Source: Scylla paramamosain
Taxonomy: Eukaryota > Arthropoda > Malacostraca > Decapoda > Portunidae
Reading direction: 5' to 3'
NCBI RefSeq assembly: GCF_035594125.1
Contig: NC_087168.1
Location: 6,768,501 to 6,832,500 of the forward strand
DNA length: 64,000 nucleotides
Below are positions 26,993-37,332 of the stretch, piece by piece; position 1 is the stretch's first letter, and the number at the start of each line of letters is the position of its first letter. The notes under the pieces were generated by a model. That model was not told where the DNA came from and made no database searches. It worked only from the letters and a program-made list of their open reading frames with translations. The position numbers and the translations under genes are program-made.

Positions 26993-27469
26993 ATGCAAGG
27001 CCTCGCATATGAGGAAATAAGAGACCTTACCAGAAATCTGTCTTTTGAGTGTTTTTCAGCATGTTAGGCACCAAAACGATAAATAATAAGGAACTCTCTC
27101 TATGTGGGTATCCAAAAGAAAATTACTGAAAACTTGTCTTCTCAGTGTTTTACGTAGAAAAACGCTAAAACTGATGCAAACCAACCAATATCAAGAAGCA
27201 GAAAAAACATTACCAAAAATATATATTTTGAGTGTTTTTGAGCTTGTTACATACAAAAAAACACAAAATTGATACGAAGCACTCTGTATTGGGAAACAAA
27301 GGGACATTGCGAGAAAAGTGTATAATGAATGTTTTATAGTTCAAAAAAACCACAAGCCAAAAAACGCAAAAAACTCGTGTATATGGAAAAGCTTCCTAGA
27401 TACTAAAATGCTGAAACTCATGAATAACACTCTTAATTGAGAAACAGAACAACCTTACTAAATGCGCGT
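26993..27469 (+). repeat. Inverted island I3 (forward within reverse array)
   Basis: S12 tip, S1 to S5 and the S6 start in forward orientation between reverse S7 and reverse S8. The left edge (ACATGCAAGGCCTCGCATAT) is the same as in I1 and at 6441. Confidence 0.9.
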
Positions 27470-27998
27470 CAAAAACACTAAAAGGCAAGATCTTCGTAAA
27501 AGTTGGTTTTATTCCCATGTAATGTGATTGCCCTGCTTTTTAGTGCTTTATTGCCTAACATGCTCAAAAACACTCAAGGACACTTTTCTGGTAATGTCAT
27601 TTTATTCCCACATAAAGTTAGTTTCGCATGGAATTTGGAGTTGTGGTAACTAAGAATGTAAAAAAACACTCAAAATACACGCATTTAGTAAGGTTGTTCT
27701 CTTTGTTGATTAAGAGTGTTATTCATGAGTTTCAGCATTTTGGTATCTTGGAAACTTCTCCACACGGACGAGTTTTTGCGTTGTTTGCCTTGTGATTCTG
27801 GTGAAACTATAAAACACTCATTATACACGTTTTTCGTTATGTCCATTTTTTTTTTCCTAATATACAGTGCTTTGCATCCATTTTTGCGTTTTTTTTTATG
27901 TAACAAGCTGAAAAACACACAAAATATACTTTTCTGGTAATATTATTCTATTTTTTTTCATATTCGTTGGTTTGCATCCGTTTTAGCGTTTTCCTACG
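27470..27998 (-). repeat. Reverse satellite block R6
   Basis: Reverse S8 to S2, about half a HOR. It ends in reverse S2 at a CCTACGAGG join with forward S1. This breakpoint is not used by the islands. Confidence 0.85.
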
Positions 27999-30205
27999 AG
28001 GAAATTAAACGACTTTACAAGAAAACTGTCTTTTGAGTGTTTTTTAGCATGTTAAGCACCAAAACGATAAATAATATGGAAGTCACTCTATATGGGAATT
28101 CAAAACAAAATTACTGAAAACGTGTCTTTTCAGTGTTTTACGTAAAAAACGTTAAAACTGATGCAAACAGACCAATATGAAGAAATAGAATAACATTACC
28201 AAAAAGATATATTTTAAGTATTTTTGAGCTTGTAACTAACAAAAAAAAAAAAAAAACGCGAAAAACGATGCAAAGCACTCTATATTGGGAAACAAAAAGA
28301 CATTACGAGAAACGTGTATAATGAGTATTTTATAGTTTCACAAGAACCACAAAGCAAAAAACGCAAAAACTAGTGTATATGGAGAAGTTTCTTAGATACC
28401 AAAATGCTGAAACTCCTGAATAACACTCTTAATTAAGAAACAGAATAACATTACTAAATGCGTGTATTTTGAGTGTTTTTCACATTCTTAGTTACTAGAA
28501 CACCAAATTGCATGCGAAACAAGCTTTATGTGGGAAAAAAAATGATATAACCAGAAAAGTGTCTTTTGAGGGTTTTTGAGAGAGTTAGGCAATAAAGCAC
28601 TAAAAAGGAGGGCAATCACATTACAACGGAATAAAACCAACTTTTACTAAGAACTTGCCTTTAAGTGTTTTTAACTCCTTATATACCAAAACGCTAAAAC
28701 ACATGCAAAACACCCTTTACGGAGAAACAGATTAACATTACCAAAAACATATATTTTGAGTGTTTTTGATCATGTTACCTCTAAAAACAATTAAATACAT
28801 GCTAAGAACCCTATGTCTGGGAAACGAAAGGACATTACGAAAAACGTGTATTATGCGTGTTTTTTAGTTCCATAATTACCAAATAGCTAAAACTTCTTTA
28901 TAAAGAAAAAAATAAAGAAATAATAAAAAAATAGGATTTTTTTTTTTTGTTATTCTACTTCATAGGTACTGAGATGCCAAAATTCTGGCAAAATTCAGGG
29001 AAATTATGTGTAAAAAGAACATTAACAAAAATGTTAATTTTAGCTTTTTTTTTGGACTGTTATGTACCAAACCATGAAGTGCATGCAAACCCAATTATAT
29101 GGAGAAATCAGACGACTTTACGAGAAACCTGTGTTTCTAGTGTTTTTGAGCATGTTAGTCACCAAAACAATAAATAATATTGAAGTCATTCTATGTGGTA
29201 ATCCAAAACAAAATTACTTTAAACGTGTCTTTTTCGTGTTTTACGTAGAAAAACGCTAAAACGGATGCAAGCCAACCAACATAAAGAAATAGAATAAGAT
29301 TACCAAAATGGTATAATTTAAGTGTTTTATTAGCTTTTTACTTACAAAAAAAAAACGCGAAAATGGATGGAAAGCTCTCTCTATTGGTTAACAAAAGGAC
29401 ATTACGAGAAACGTGTATAATGAGTGTTTTATAGATTCTCAAGAATCACAAGACAAAAAACGCAAAAAGATACTTAGATACCAAAATGGTGAAACTCCTG
29501 AATAACACTATCAATTGAGAAACAGAACAACCTTACCAAATGCGTGTATTTTGAGTGTTTTTCACATTCTTAGTTACCAAAACCCAAAATTTTATGTGAA
29601 AGTAGCTTTATGTGGGAAAAAAAATGACATTACCAGAAAAGTGTCTTTTAAGTGTTTTTTTTTTTTTTTTAGCATGATAGGCAATAAAGCACTAAAAAGC
29701 AGGGCAATCACATTACATGGGAATAAAATCAACTTTTACCAAGTGTTTTTTCTAAGTGTTTTTGAGCTCCTTATATACCAAAACGCTAAAACGCATGTAG
29801 AACACCCTTTATTTAGAAGCGGAATAACATTACCCAAAACATGTATTTTGAGTGTTTTTGATCATGTTACCTATAAAAACGCTTAAATACATGCAAAGAA
29901 TCTTATGTTTGGGAAACGAAAGGACATTTCGAGAAACGTGTATTATGAGTGTTTTTAAGTTCTTTAAGTACCAAAAAGCTAAAACCCACAAATAACACTA
30001 TTTATAGAGAAAAAAAAAAAAAATAAATAAATAGAAAAATAGGATTTTTTTTTTATTCATCTTCATAGGTACCGAGATGCTAAAATTCTGCCAAAAATTC
30101 AGGGAAATTGTGTGAAAAAAGAACATTATGAAAAACAGTTAATTTTAGCTTTTTTTTCGGACTGTTATGTACCAAACCCTAAAGTGCATGCAAAGCCACC
30201 TATAT

Positions 30206-30303
30206 GGGGAAATTAAACGACCTTACCAGAAACCTGTCTTTTGTGTTTTTTTTTCAGCATGTTAGGCACCAAAACGATGAATAATATGGAAGTCACTAAA
30301 TGT
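30206..30303 (+). repeat. Reference HOR subunit S1
   Basis: 98 bp. Signature after the core: CAGCATGTTAGGCACC, then AAAACGAT(A/G)AATAAT. Here the core is TGTGTTTTT with an expanded T run. S1 often carries a short AT-rich tail and ends at CTATAT before the next GGGAA boundary. Confidence 0.85.
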
Positions 30304-30389
30304 GGGAATCCATCACAAAATTACTGAAAAAGTATCTTTTCAGTGTTTTACGTAGATAAACGCTAAATCGGATGCAAACCAACGAATAA
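30304..30389 (+). repeat. Reference HOR subunit S2
   Basis: 86 bp, the shortest full subunit. Core CAGTGTTTTACGTAG; the third box is GATGCAAACC. It is shorter than its neighbours between the core and the third box. Confidence 0.85.
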
Positions 30390-30487
30390 GGAGAAATAGA
30401 ATAACATTACCAAAAAGGTATATTTTGAGTGTTTTTGAGCTTCTTACCTTCAAAAAACGCGAAAATGGATGGAAAGCACTCTATATT
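30390..30487 (+). repeat. Reference HOR subunit S3
   Basis: 98 bp. Starts GGAGAAATAGAATAACATTA, core GAGTGTTTTTGAGC, then a poly-A stretch and CGCGAAAATGGATG. The poly-A stretch is one of the most length-variable places between HOR copies. Confidence 0.85.
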
Positions 30488-30581
30488 GGGATACAAAAGG
30501 ACATTACGAGAAACGTGTATAATGAGTGTTTTATAGTTTCACAACAGCCACAAGACAAAAATCGCAAAACTCGGTGTATAT
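30488..30581 (+). repeat. Reference HOR subunit S4
   Basis: 94 bp. Core GAGTGTTTTATAGTTTC, followed by a CACAAGAACCACAAGGC-like segment (here degenerate) and CGCAAAACTCG. A variant S4 elsewhere carries an inserted hairpin (11830, 17116, 39659 and 46160). Confidence 0.85.
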
Positions 30582-30635
30582 GGAGAAGTTTCTTAGATAC
30601 CAAAATGCTGAAACTCAAAAATAACACTCTTAATT
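30582..30635 (+). repeat. Reference HOR half-subunit S5
   Basis: 54 bp, only about half a subunit and without the core. Signature GGAGAAGTTTCTTAGATACC, then ATGCTGAAACTC. It probably arose by a deletion when the HOR formed. A tandem duplication of S5 is present at three other places. Confidence 0.82.
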
Positions 30636-30733
30636 AAGAATACAGAACAACCTTACCAAATGCATGTATTTTGAGTGCTTTTCACATTCTTAGTTACCAA
30701 AACTAAAAATTGCATGCAAAACTAACTTTATGT
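30636..30733 (+). repeat. Reference HOR subunit S6
   Basis: 98 bp. Starts with a GAGAAACAG-like segment, then CAACCTTACCAAATGC; core GAGTGCTTTTCACATTC, then TTAGTTACCAAAAC. The right breakpoint of every inverted island falls in its first third (AAATGCGTGT). Confidence 0.85.
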
Positions 30734-30829
30734 GGGAAAAAAAATGACATTACCAAAAAAGTGTCTTTTGAGTGTTTTTGAGCGTGATAGGCACTAAAGC
30801 TTTAAAAAGGAGGGCAATCATATTACATT
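30734..30829 (+). repeat. Reference HOR subunit S7
   Basis: 96 bp. GGGAAAAAAAATGACATTAC, core GAGTGTTTTTGAGCGTGATA, then AAAGC and a purine-rich segment before TTACATTG. The other island breakpoint falls next to its core. Confidence 0.85.
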
Positions 30830-30924
30830 GGAATAACACCAATTTATACCAAAAAACTTGCCTTAAAGTGTTTTTGAGCTCTTTATATAACAAACCGCTA
30901 AAACGCATGCAAAACAAACTTTAT
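30830..30924 (+). repeat. Reference HOR subunit S8
   Basis: 95 bp. GGAATAA(A/C)ACCAA, core AAGTGTTTTTGAGCTC, then AACGCATGCAAAAC with a GCATGC (SphI) site. Islands join it just after the core. Confidence 0.85.
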
Positions 30925-31024
30925 GGAGAAACAGAAAAACATTACCAAAAACATATATTTTGAGCGTTTTTTGATCATGTTATCTATAAAAACGTTTAAA
31001 TACATGCAAAGAACATTATGTTTT
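30925..31024 (+). repeat. Reference HOR subunit S9
   Basis: 100 bp. GGAGAAACAGAATAACATTA, core GAGTGTTTTTGATCATGTTA (here GAGCG and six T), then AACGCTTAAATACATGCAAA. Its first segment resembles S3, so S3 and S9 may be sister subunits. Confidence 0.85.
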
Positions 31025-31120
31025 TGGAAACAAAAGGACTTTACGAGAAACGTGTATTATGAGTGTTTTTTAAGTTCCTTCAGTACCAAAAAGCTAATAC
31101 CCACAAATAACTTTCTTTAT
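31025..31120 (+). repeat. Reference HOR subunit S10
   Basis: 96 bp. GGAAACAAAAGGAC, core GAGTGTTTTTTAAGTTCC, then AAAAAGCTAA and ACAAATAAC, ending CTTTAT. Its first part resembles S4. Confidence 0.85.
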
Positions 31121-31230
31121 TTAGAAAATTTAAAAAAATATATATAATAGGAAATTTTTTTTTTATTGTTATTCATCTTCATAGTACCGAGATGCCGAAA
31201 TTCTTGGAAAATTCAGGGCAATCGTATGAA
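31121..31230 (+). repeat. Reference HOR subunit S11 (AT tract plus KpnI box)
   Basis: About 110 bp and the most length-variable subunit. A poly-A / AAAT tract and a T run come first, then TTATTCATCTTCATA, the KpnI-type box (consensus GGTACCGAGATGCC; here one G is lost, removing the site) and ATTC(T/A)GG…ATTCAGGG. The core box is absent. An intact box gives one KpnI site per HOR, so a KpnI digest should give a ladder of about 1.1 kb. Confidence 0.85.
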
Positions 31231-31314
31231 TATTATGAAAAAAGTTAATTTCAGCTTTTTTTTTTCAAACTGTTATGTACCAAACCCTAAAGTGCATGCA
31301 AAGCCTCCTATATA
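31231..31314 (+). repeat. Reference HOR subunit S12 (telomere-like motif)
   Basis: 84 bp. The AACATTATCAAAAAAG-like start corresponds to the first box; the core is replaced by AGCTTTTTTT and a (C/G)GACTGTTATGTACC-like segment; then AAACCCTAAAGTGCATGC. AAACCCTAAA equals 1.4 units of the plant-type telomere repeat and occurs once per HOR, never in tandem. Confidence 0.85.
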
Positions 31315-31404
31315 AAGAAATTTAACGACCTTACCAGAAATCTGTGTTTTGAGTGTTTTTTAGCATGTTAAACACCAAAACGATAAATAATAAGGAACTC
31401 ACCT

Positions 31405-31441
31405 CTATATGGGAATCCATATATATATATGGGAATCCAAA
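31405..31441 (+). repeat. Local tandem duplication with (AT)n
   Basis: TATATGGGAATCCA occurs twice, separated by a short (AT)n run, at the S1/S2 boundary. The related copies at 51120 and (inverted) 43480 have it once, so this is a private recent slippage event. Confidence 0.8.
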
Positions 31442-31726
31442 GTTACTGAAAACGTGTCTTCTCAGTGTTTTACGTAGAAAAACACTAAAACGGATGGAAA
31501 GCAACCAATATCAAGGAATAGAAAAACGTTACTAAAAGGGTATATTTTGAGTGTTTTTGAGCTTATTACCTACAAAAAACGCAAAAATTGATGCAAAGCA
31601 CTCTATATTGGTAAACAAAAGGACATTGCAAGAAAAGTGCATAATGATTGTTTTATAGTTCAAAAGAACCACAAGGCAAAAAACGCAAAATCTCGTGTAT
31701 ATGGAGAGGTTTCCTAGATACAAAAA

Positions 31727-31879
31727 TGTATTTTTTTTATTTATTTATTGTTTCTAAATAAAGAGTGTTATTTGTGGCTTAAAGCTTTTTGGTAATTAAT
31801 GAAGTTATAAACACTCATAATACACGTTTCTCGTAATCTCCTTTCGTTTCCCAAAAATAGTGTTCTTTGCATGTATTTA
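31727..31879 (-). repeat. Recent 153-bp inverted insertion (arm 1)
   Basis: A reverse S11-S10-S9 piece placed inside forward S5, replacing about 8 bp. It is the reverse complement of 32261-32415, including private variants (TTTATAACTT and GCTTTAAGCC). I see one base difference and a shorter T run. The HOR containing it is 1267 bp instead of about 1110, which fits an insertion. Confidence 0.9.
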
Positions 31880-34610
31880 TACTCATGTATAACACTCCTA
31901 ATTGAGAAACAGAACAACCTTAAAAAATGCGTGTATTTTGAGTGCTTTTCACATTCTTAGTTACCAAAACCCCAAATTGCATGGGAAAATAGATTTGTGG
32001 GAAAAAAAAATGACTTTACCAGAAAAATGTCTTTTAAGTGTTTTTGAGCGTGATAGGCAATAAAGCACTAAAAAGGAGGGCAATCACATTACATTGGAGG
32101 AAAACGAATTTTTACCAAGAACTTACATTTAAGTGTTTTTGAGCTCCTTATATACCAAAACATTAAATCGCCTGGAAAACACTCTTTATGGTGAAACAGA
32201 ATAATATTACCAAAAACATATATTTTGAGTGTATTTGATTATGTTACCAATGAAAACGTTTAAATACATGCAAAGAACACTATTTTTGGGAAACGAAAGG
32301 AGATTACGAGAAACGTGTATTATGAGTGTTTATAACTTCATTAATTACCAAAAAGCTTTAAGCCACAAATAACACTCTTTATTGAGAAACAATAAATAAA
32401 TAAAAAAAAAATACATTTTTTTTCTTTCTTATTCATCTTCACTGGTACCGAGATACCAAAAATTCGGGCAAAATTCAGGAAATTATGTAAAATAAGAACA
32501 TTATCAAAAAAGATAAATTTAGCTTTTTTTTCGGACTATTATGTACCAAACCCCTAAAGTGCATGCAAAGCCACCTATATGGGGAAATTAAACGTTTTTG
32601 CCAGAAAACGGTCTTATGAGTGTTTTACAGCATCTTAGGAACCAACACGATAAATAATATGGAAGTCAATCTATATGGGAATCCAAAAGAATATTACTAA
32701 AAACGTGTCTTTTCGGTGTTTTACGAAGAAAAACGCTAAAACGGATGCAAACCAACCAATATGAAGAAATATAATAACATTACCAAAAAGGTATATTTTG
32801 AGTGTTTTTGAAATTGTTACCTACAAAAAACGCGAAAATAGATGGAAAGCTCTCTATATTGGGAAGCAAAAGGACATTACGAGAAACGTGTATAATGTGT
32901 GTTTTATAATTTCACAAGAACTACAAGGCAAAAAACTCAAAAACTCGTGTATATAGAGGTTTCTTATATTCCAAAATGCTGAAACTCTGGAACAACACTT
33001 TCAATTGAGAAACAGAACAATCTTACTAAATGCGTGTATTTTAAGTGCTTTTCACATCCTTAGTTACCAAAACCCCAAATTGCATGCGAAACCAGCTTTA
33101 TGTGGGAAAAAATGACATTACCAGAAAAATATCTTTTGAGTGTTTTTGAGCGTTTTAGGCAATAAAGCACTAAAAAGCAGGGCAATCACATTACATTGAA
33201 ATAAAACCAATTTTTAACAAGAACTTGCCTTTAAGTGTATTTAAGCTCCTTATATACCAAAACACTAAAATGCATGCAAAATACACTTGATGGTGAAACA
33301 GAATAACATTACCAAAAACATGTATTTTGAGTGTTTTTGATTATGTTACCAATAAAAACGCTTAAATACATGCAAAGAACCCTATTTTTGGGAAACAAAA
33401 GGGCATTACGAGAAACGTGTATTATGAGTGTTTTTAAGTTCATTAAGTACGAAAAAGCTAAAAGCCACAAATTACACTCTTTATTGAGAAAAAAATAAAT
33501 AAATAAATAGAAAAATACGATATTTTTTTTTCATTCTTATTCATCTTCACAGGTAAGGAGGTGCCAAAATTCGGGCAAAGTTCAGGAAATTATATAAAAA
33601 AAGAACATTATCAAAAAAGTTACATTTAGCTTTTTTTTTTGGACTGTTATGTATCAAACCCCTAAATTGCATGCAAAGCCACCTATATGGGGAAATTAAA
33701 CGTCTTTGCCAGAAATCTGTCTTATGAGGGTTTTTCAGCATGTTAGGAACCAACACGATAAAACCCAAGGAAGTCAGTCTATATGGGAATCCAAAACAAA
33801 ATTACTGAAAACGTGTCTTTTTCGTGTTTTACGTAGAAAACGCTAAGACGGATGGAAACCAAACAAAATATAGAAATAGAATAACATTACCAAAAATGTA
33901 TATTTTGAGTGTTTTTGAAATTGTTACCTACAAAAAACGCGAAAATGGATGGAAAGCACTCTATATTGGGAGGCAAAAGGCACCAAAAAGCGTGTTAGGC
34001 ACCAAAACGATAAATAATATGAAAGTCCCTCTATATGGAAATCCAAAACAAAATTACTGGAAACGTGTCTTTTAAAAGATATACGTAGAAAAACGCTAAA
34101 ACGGATGCAAACCAACCAATATGAAGAAATACAATAACATTACCAAAAAATATATTTTGTGTTTTCTTGAGCTTGTTACATAAAAAAAAACGCGAAAATA
34201 TATGCAAAGCACTCTATATAAGGAAAAAAAAAAGGACATAACGAGAAACGTGTATAATGAGTGTTTTGTAGTTTCACCAGATTCACAAGGCAAACAACGC
34301 AAAAACTCGACTATATGGAGAAGTTTCTAAAATACCAAAATACTGAAACTCATGAATAACACTCGTAATCAAGAAACAGAACAACCTTACTAAATGCGTG
34401 TATTTTAAGTTTTTTTTTTACATTCTTAGTTACCAAAACCCCAAATTCCATGCGAAACTAGCTTTATGTGGGAAAAAAATGACATTAGCAGGAAAGTGTC
34501 TTTGAGTGTTTTTAAGCGTGTTAGGCAATAAAACACTAAAAAGCAGGGCAATCACATTACGTGGGAATAAAACCAACTTTTACGAAGAACTTGCCTTTTA
34601 GTGTTTTTGA
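31880..34610 (+). repeat. Forward satellite block F3
   Basis: About 2.5 forward HORs. It contains the source of the inverted insertion (32261-32415) and the S4/S1 deletion junction at 33971-33992. It is the inverted partner of the reverse block that starts at 21133, and ends at an island breakpoint. Confidence 0.88.
32261..32415 (+). repeat. Source copy of the inverted insertion (arm 2)
   Basis: Forward S9 end, S10 and S11 start, matched by the reverse complement at 31727-31879 across a 381-bp spacer. The direction of copying is inferred because this copy is in its normal HOR place. Confidence 0.88.
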
Positions 34611-35058
34611 CACGCATTTAGTAAAGTTGCTCTGTTTCTCAATTAAGAGTGTTATTCATGAGTTTCAGCATATACACGAGTTTTTGCGTTTTTTGCCTTG
34701 TGGTTTTTTTGAACCATAAAACATTTATTATACACTTTTCTCGCAATGTCCCTTTGTTTCCCAATATAGAGTGCTTTGTATCCATTTTCCCGTTTTTTTG
34801 TAGGTAACAAGCTCAAAAACACTCAAAATATACATTTTTGGTAATGTTTTTGTGCTTGATATTGGTTGGTTTGTATCAGTTTTAGCGTGTTTCTACGTAA
34901 AACACTGAAAAAGACACGTTTTCCCTAATTTTCTTTTGGATTCCCACATAGAGTGAGTTCCTTATTATTTATCGTTTTGGTTCCTAACATGCTGAAAAAC
35001 ACTCAAAAGACAGATTTCTGGTAAGGTCTTTAATTTCCTCATATGGGACGCTTTGTAT
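34611..35058 (-). repeat. Inverted island I4 (reverse within forward array)
   Basis: Reverse S6 start, S5, S4, S3, S2, S1 and S12 tip between forward S8 and forward S7: the mirror image of I1-I3. The S8/S6 join reads GTGTTTTTGACACGC, as at 18551-18569, 54141 and 58409. Confidence 0.9.
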
Positions 35059-35805
35059 GTCTTTTCAGGAATAAACCATTAAAAGCCAGAGCAATCACAT
35101 TACATGGGAATACAACCAAATTTTACCAAAAAACTTTCCTTTAAGTGTTTTTGAGCTCCTTACGTACCAAAACGCTAAAACTCATGCAAAATACATTTTA
35201 TGGAGAAACAGAATTACATTACCAAATACATGTATTTTGAGTGTTTTTGATCATGTTATCTATAAAAACGCTTAAATACATGCAAAGAACCTTATGTTTA
35301 GGAAAAGAAAGAACCACGAGAAACGTGTATTATGGGTGATTTTTAAGTTCCTTCAGTACCAAAAAGCTAAAACTAAAAAATAACACTCTTTAGAAAAAAA
35401 TAAATATAATGAATAAAAAAATAAAATAAAATGGGATTTTTTTTTTTGTTATTCATCTTCATAGGTACCGAGATGCCAAAATTCTGCCAAAATTCAGGGA
35501 ATTTATGTGGAAAAAAGAACATTATTATATAAGTTAATTATAGCTTTTTTTTCGGATTGTTATGTACCAAACCCTAAACAGCATGCAAAGCCACCTATAT
35601 AGGGAAGTTAAACGACTTTACCAGAAACCTCTTTTCATTGTTTTTCAGCATGTTAGTCACCAAAACGATAAATCATTTGGAAGTCAGTCAATATATGAAT
35701 CCAAAAGAAAATTACTGAAAACGTGTCTTTTCAGTGTTTTACGTAGAAAATCGCTAAAGCAGATACAAACCATCCTATATGAAGAAATAGAATATGTTAT
35801 TCTAA
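35059..35805 (+). repeat. Forward satellite block F4
   Basis: Forward S7 to the start of S3. Its last 165 bp form the left arm of the large palindrome. Confidence 0.88.
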
Positions 35806-35970
35806 ATAGAATATGTTATTCTATTTCTTCATATAGGATGGTTTGTATCCGCTTTAGCGATTTTCTACGTAAAACACTGAAAAGACACGTTTTCAGTAAT
35901 TTTCTTTTGGATTCATATATTGACTGACTTCCAAATGATTTATCGTTTTGGTGCCTAACATGCTGAAAAA
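35641..35970. repeat. 330-bp near-perfect palindrome
   Basis: Two 165-bp arms are exactly symmetrical about 35805.5 with no indel. In the outer 150 bp I see two mismatches (35657 and 35761 against their partners); about four further unpaired positions lie in the central 22 bp. The centre (35791-35825) shows a zigzag in which AATAGAATATGTTATTCT appears twice. This looks like repeated template switching. The sequence could extrude a cruciform or fold as a long hairpin. Confidence 0.93.
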
Positions 35971-35972
35971 AA
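35806..35972 (-). repeat. Reverse arm of the palindrome
   Basis: Reverse S3 start, S2 and S1 core. After a run of nine A the array resumes forward inside S3, so the net effect is a fold-back insertion within S3. Confidence 0.9.
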
Positions 35973-37332
35973 AATATATATTTTGAGTGTTTTTGAGCTT
36001 GTTACCTACAAAAAATGCAAAAATGAATGTAAAGCATTCTATATTACGAAACAAAAGGACATTACGAGAAACGTGTATAATAAGTGTTTTATAGTTTTAA
36101 AAGAACCACAAGGCAATAAACGCAAAAACTCGTATATATAGGGAAATTTCTTACATACCAAAATTAATCAATACATGAATAACACTTTTAATAGATAAAC
36201 AGAACTACCTTACCAAATTGTGTATTTTCAGTGTTTTTCCCATCGTTAGTTACGAAAATGCCAAATTACATGCGAAACTAGCTTCATGTGGGAAAAAAAA
36301 TGATATTACCAGAAAAGTGTCTTTTGAGTGTTTTTCAGCGTGATATGGAACAAAGTACTAAAAATAAGAACGATCATATTACATGAGAACAAAACCAACT
36401 TTTACGAAGAAATTTTTAACCCCTTATATACCAAACAGCTAAAACGCATGGAAAACAAACTTTATAGAGAAACAGAATAACATATACCAAAAGCATGTAT
36501 TTTTAGTGGTTTTGATCATGTTATCTTTAAAAACGCTTAAGTACAATCAAAGAACATTATGTTTGGGAAACAAAAGGAAATTACGAGAAGCGTGTATTAT
36601 GAGTGTTTTTTTTAGTTCCTTAAGTACCAAAAAGCTAAAACACACAAATAACACTGTTTATTTAAAAAAAAAAATGAAAAAAAATAAATAAAAAAATAAA
36701 ATAAATATTTTTTTTTTTGTTATTCATCTTCAAAGGTGCCAAATGCCAAAATTCCAGAAATATAATGCCAGAGATACCAAAATTCTGGGAAAATTCAGGG
36801 CAATTATGTGATAAAAGAATATTATCAAAAAAGTTAATTTCAGCTTTTTTTTTCGAACTGTTATATACCAAACCCCAAAGTGCATGCAAAATTAAATGAC
36901 CTTACCAGAAATCTTTGTTTTTAGTGTTTTTTAGCATGTTGGGCACAAAAACGATAAATATTAAGGAACTCACTCTATATAGGAATCCAAAACAAAGTTA
37001 CTGAAAACGTGTCTTCTCAGTGTTTTACGTAGAAACACGTTAAAACGGATGGAAACCAACCAATATCAAGAAATAGAAAAACGTTACCAAAAAGGTATAT
37101 TTTGAGTGTTTTCGAGCTTTTTACCTACAAAAAACGCGAAAATTGATGCAAAACACTCTATATTGGGAAAGAAAACGACATTGCAAGAAAAGTGTATAAT
37201 AAGTGTTTTATAGTTCAAAAAAACCACAAGGCAAAAAACGCAAAAACTCGTGTATATGGAAAAGCTTCCTAAATACTAAAATGCTGAAACTCATAAATAA
37301 CACTCTTAATTAAGAAACAGAACAACCTTACT
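35973..37332 (+). repeat. Forward satellite block F5
   Basis: About 1.2 forward HORs. It contains the duplicated S11 box at 36735-36790 shared with reverse 19128-19173. It ends in S6 at the standard island breakpoint, after which the array stays reverse. Confidence 0.88.

Larger units (their letters stand above)
27999..31726 (+). repeat. Forward satellite block F2 (over 3 clean HORs)
   Basis: The cleanest stretch of the array. Equivalent S1 cores fall at 28035, 29138, 30241 and 31351, giving HOR lengths of 1103, 1103 and 1110 bp. The run of 16 T at 29655-29670 is an expansion of the five-T core in S7. Confidence 0.93.

Noticed and set aside
29515..29886. Open frame of about 120 codons as a gene
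   Set aside because: It lies wholly within satellite subunits S6-S9, shows the same repeat as dozens of shorter frames, contains poly-phenylalanine from an expanded T run, and has no homologue I recognise.
35562..35927. Open frame of 121 codons across the palindrome
   Set aside because: It crosses the centre of a fold-back insertion, so its second half is the reverse complement of its first half. No real coding sequence would be expected.
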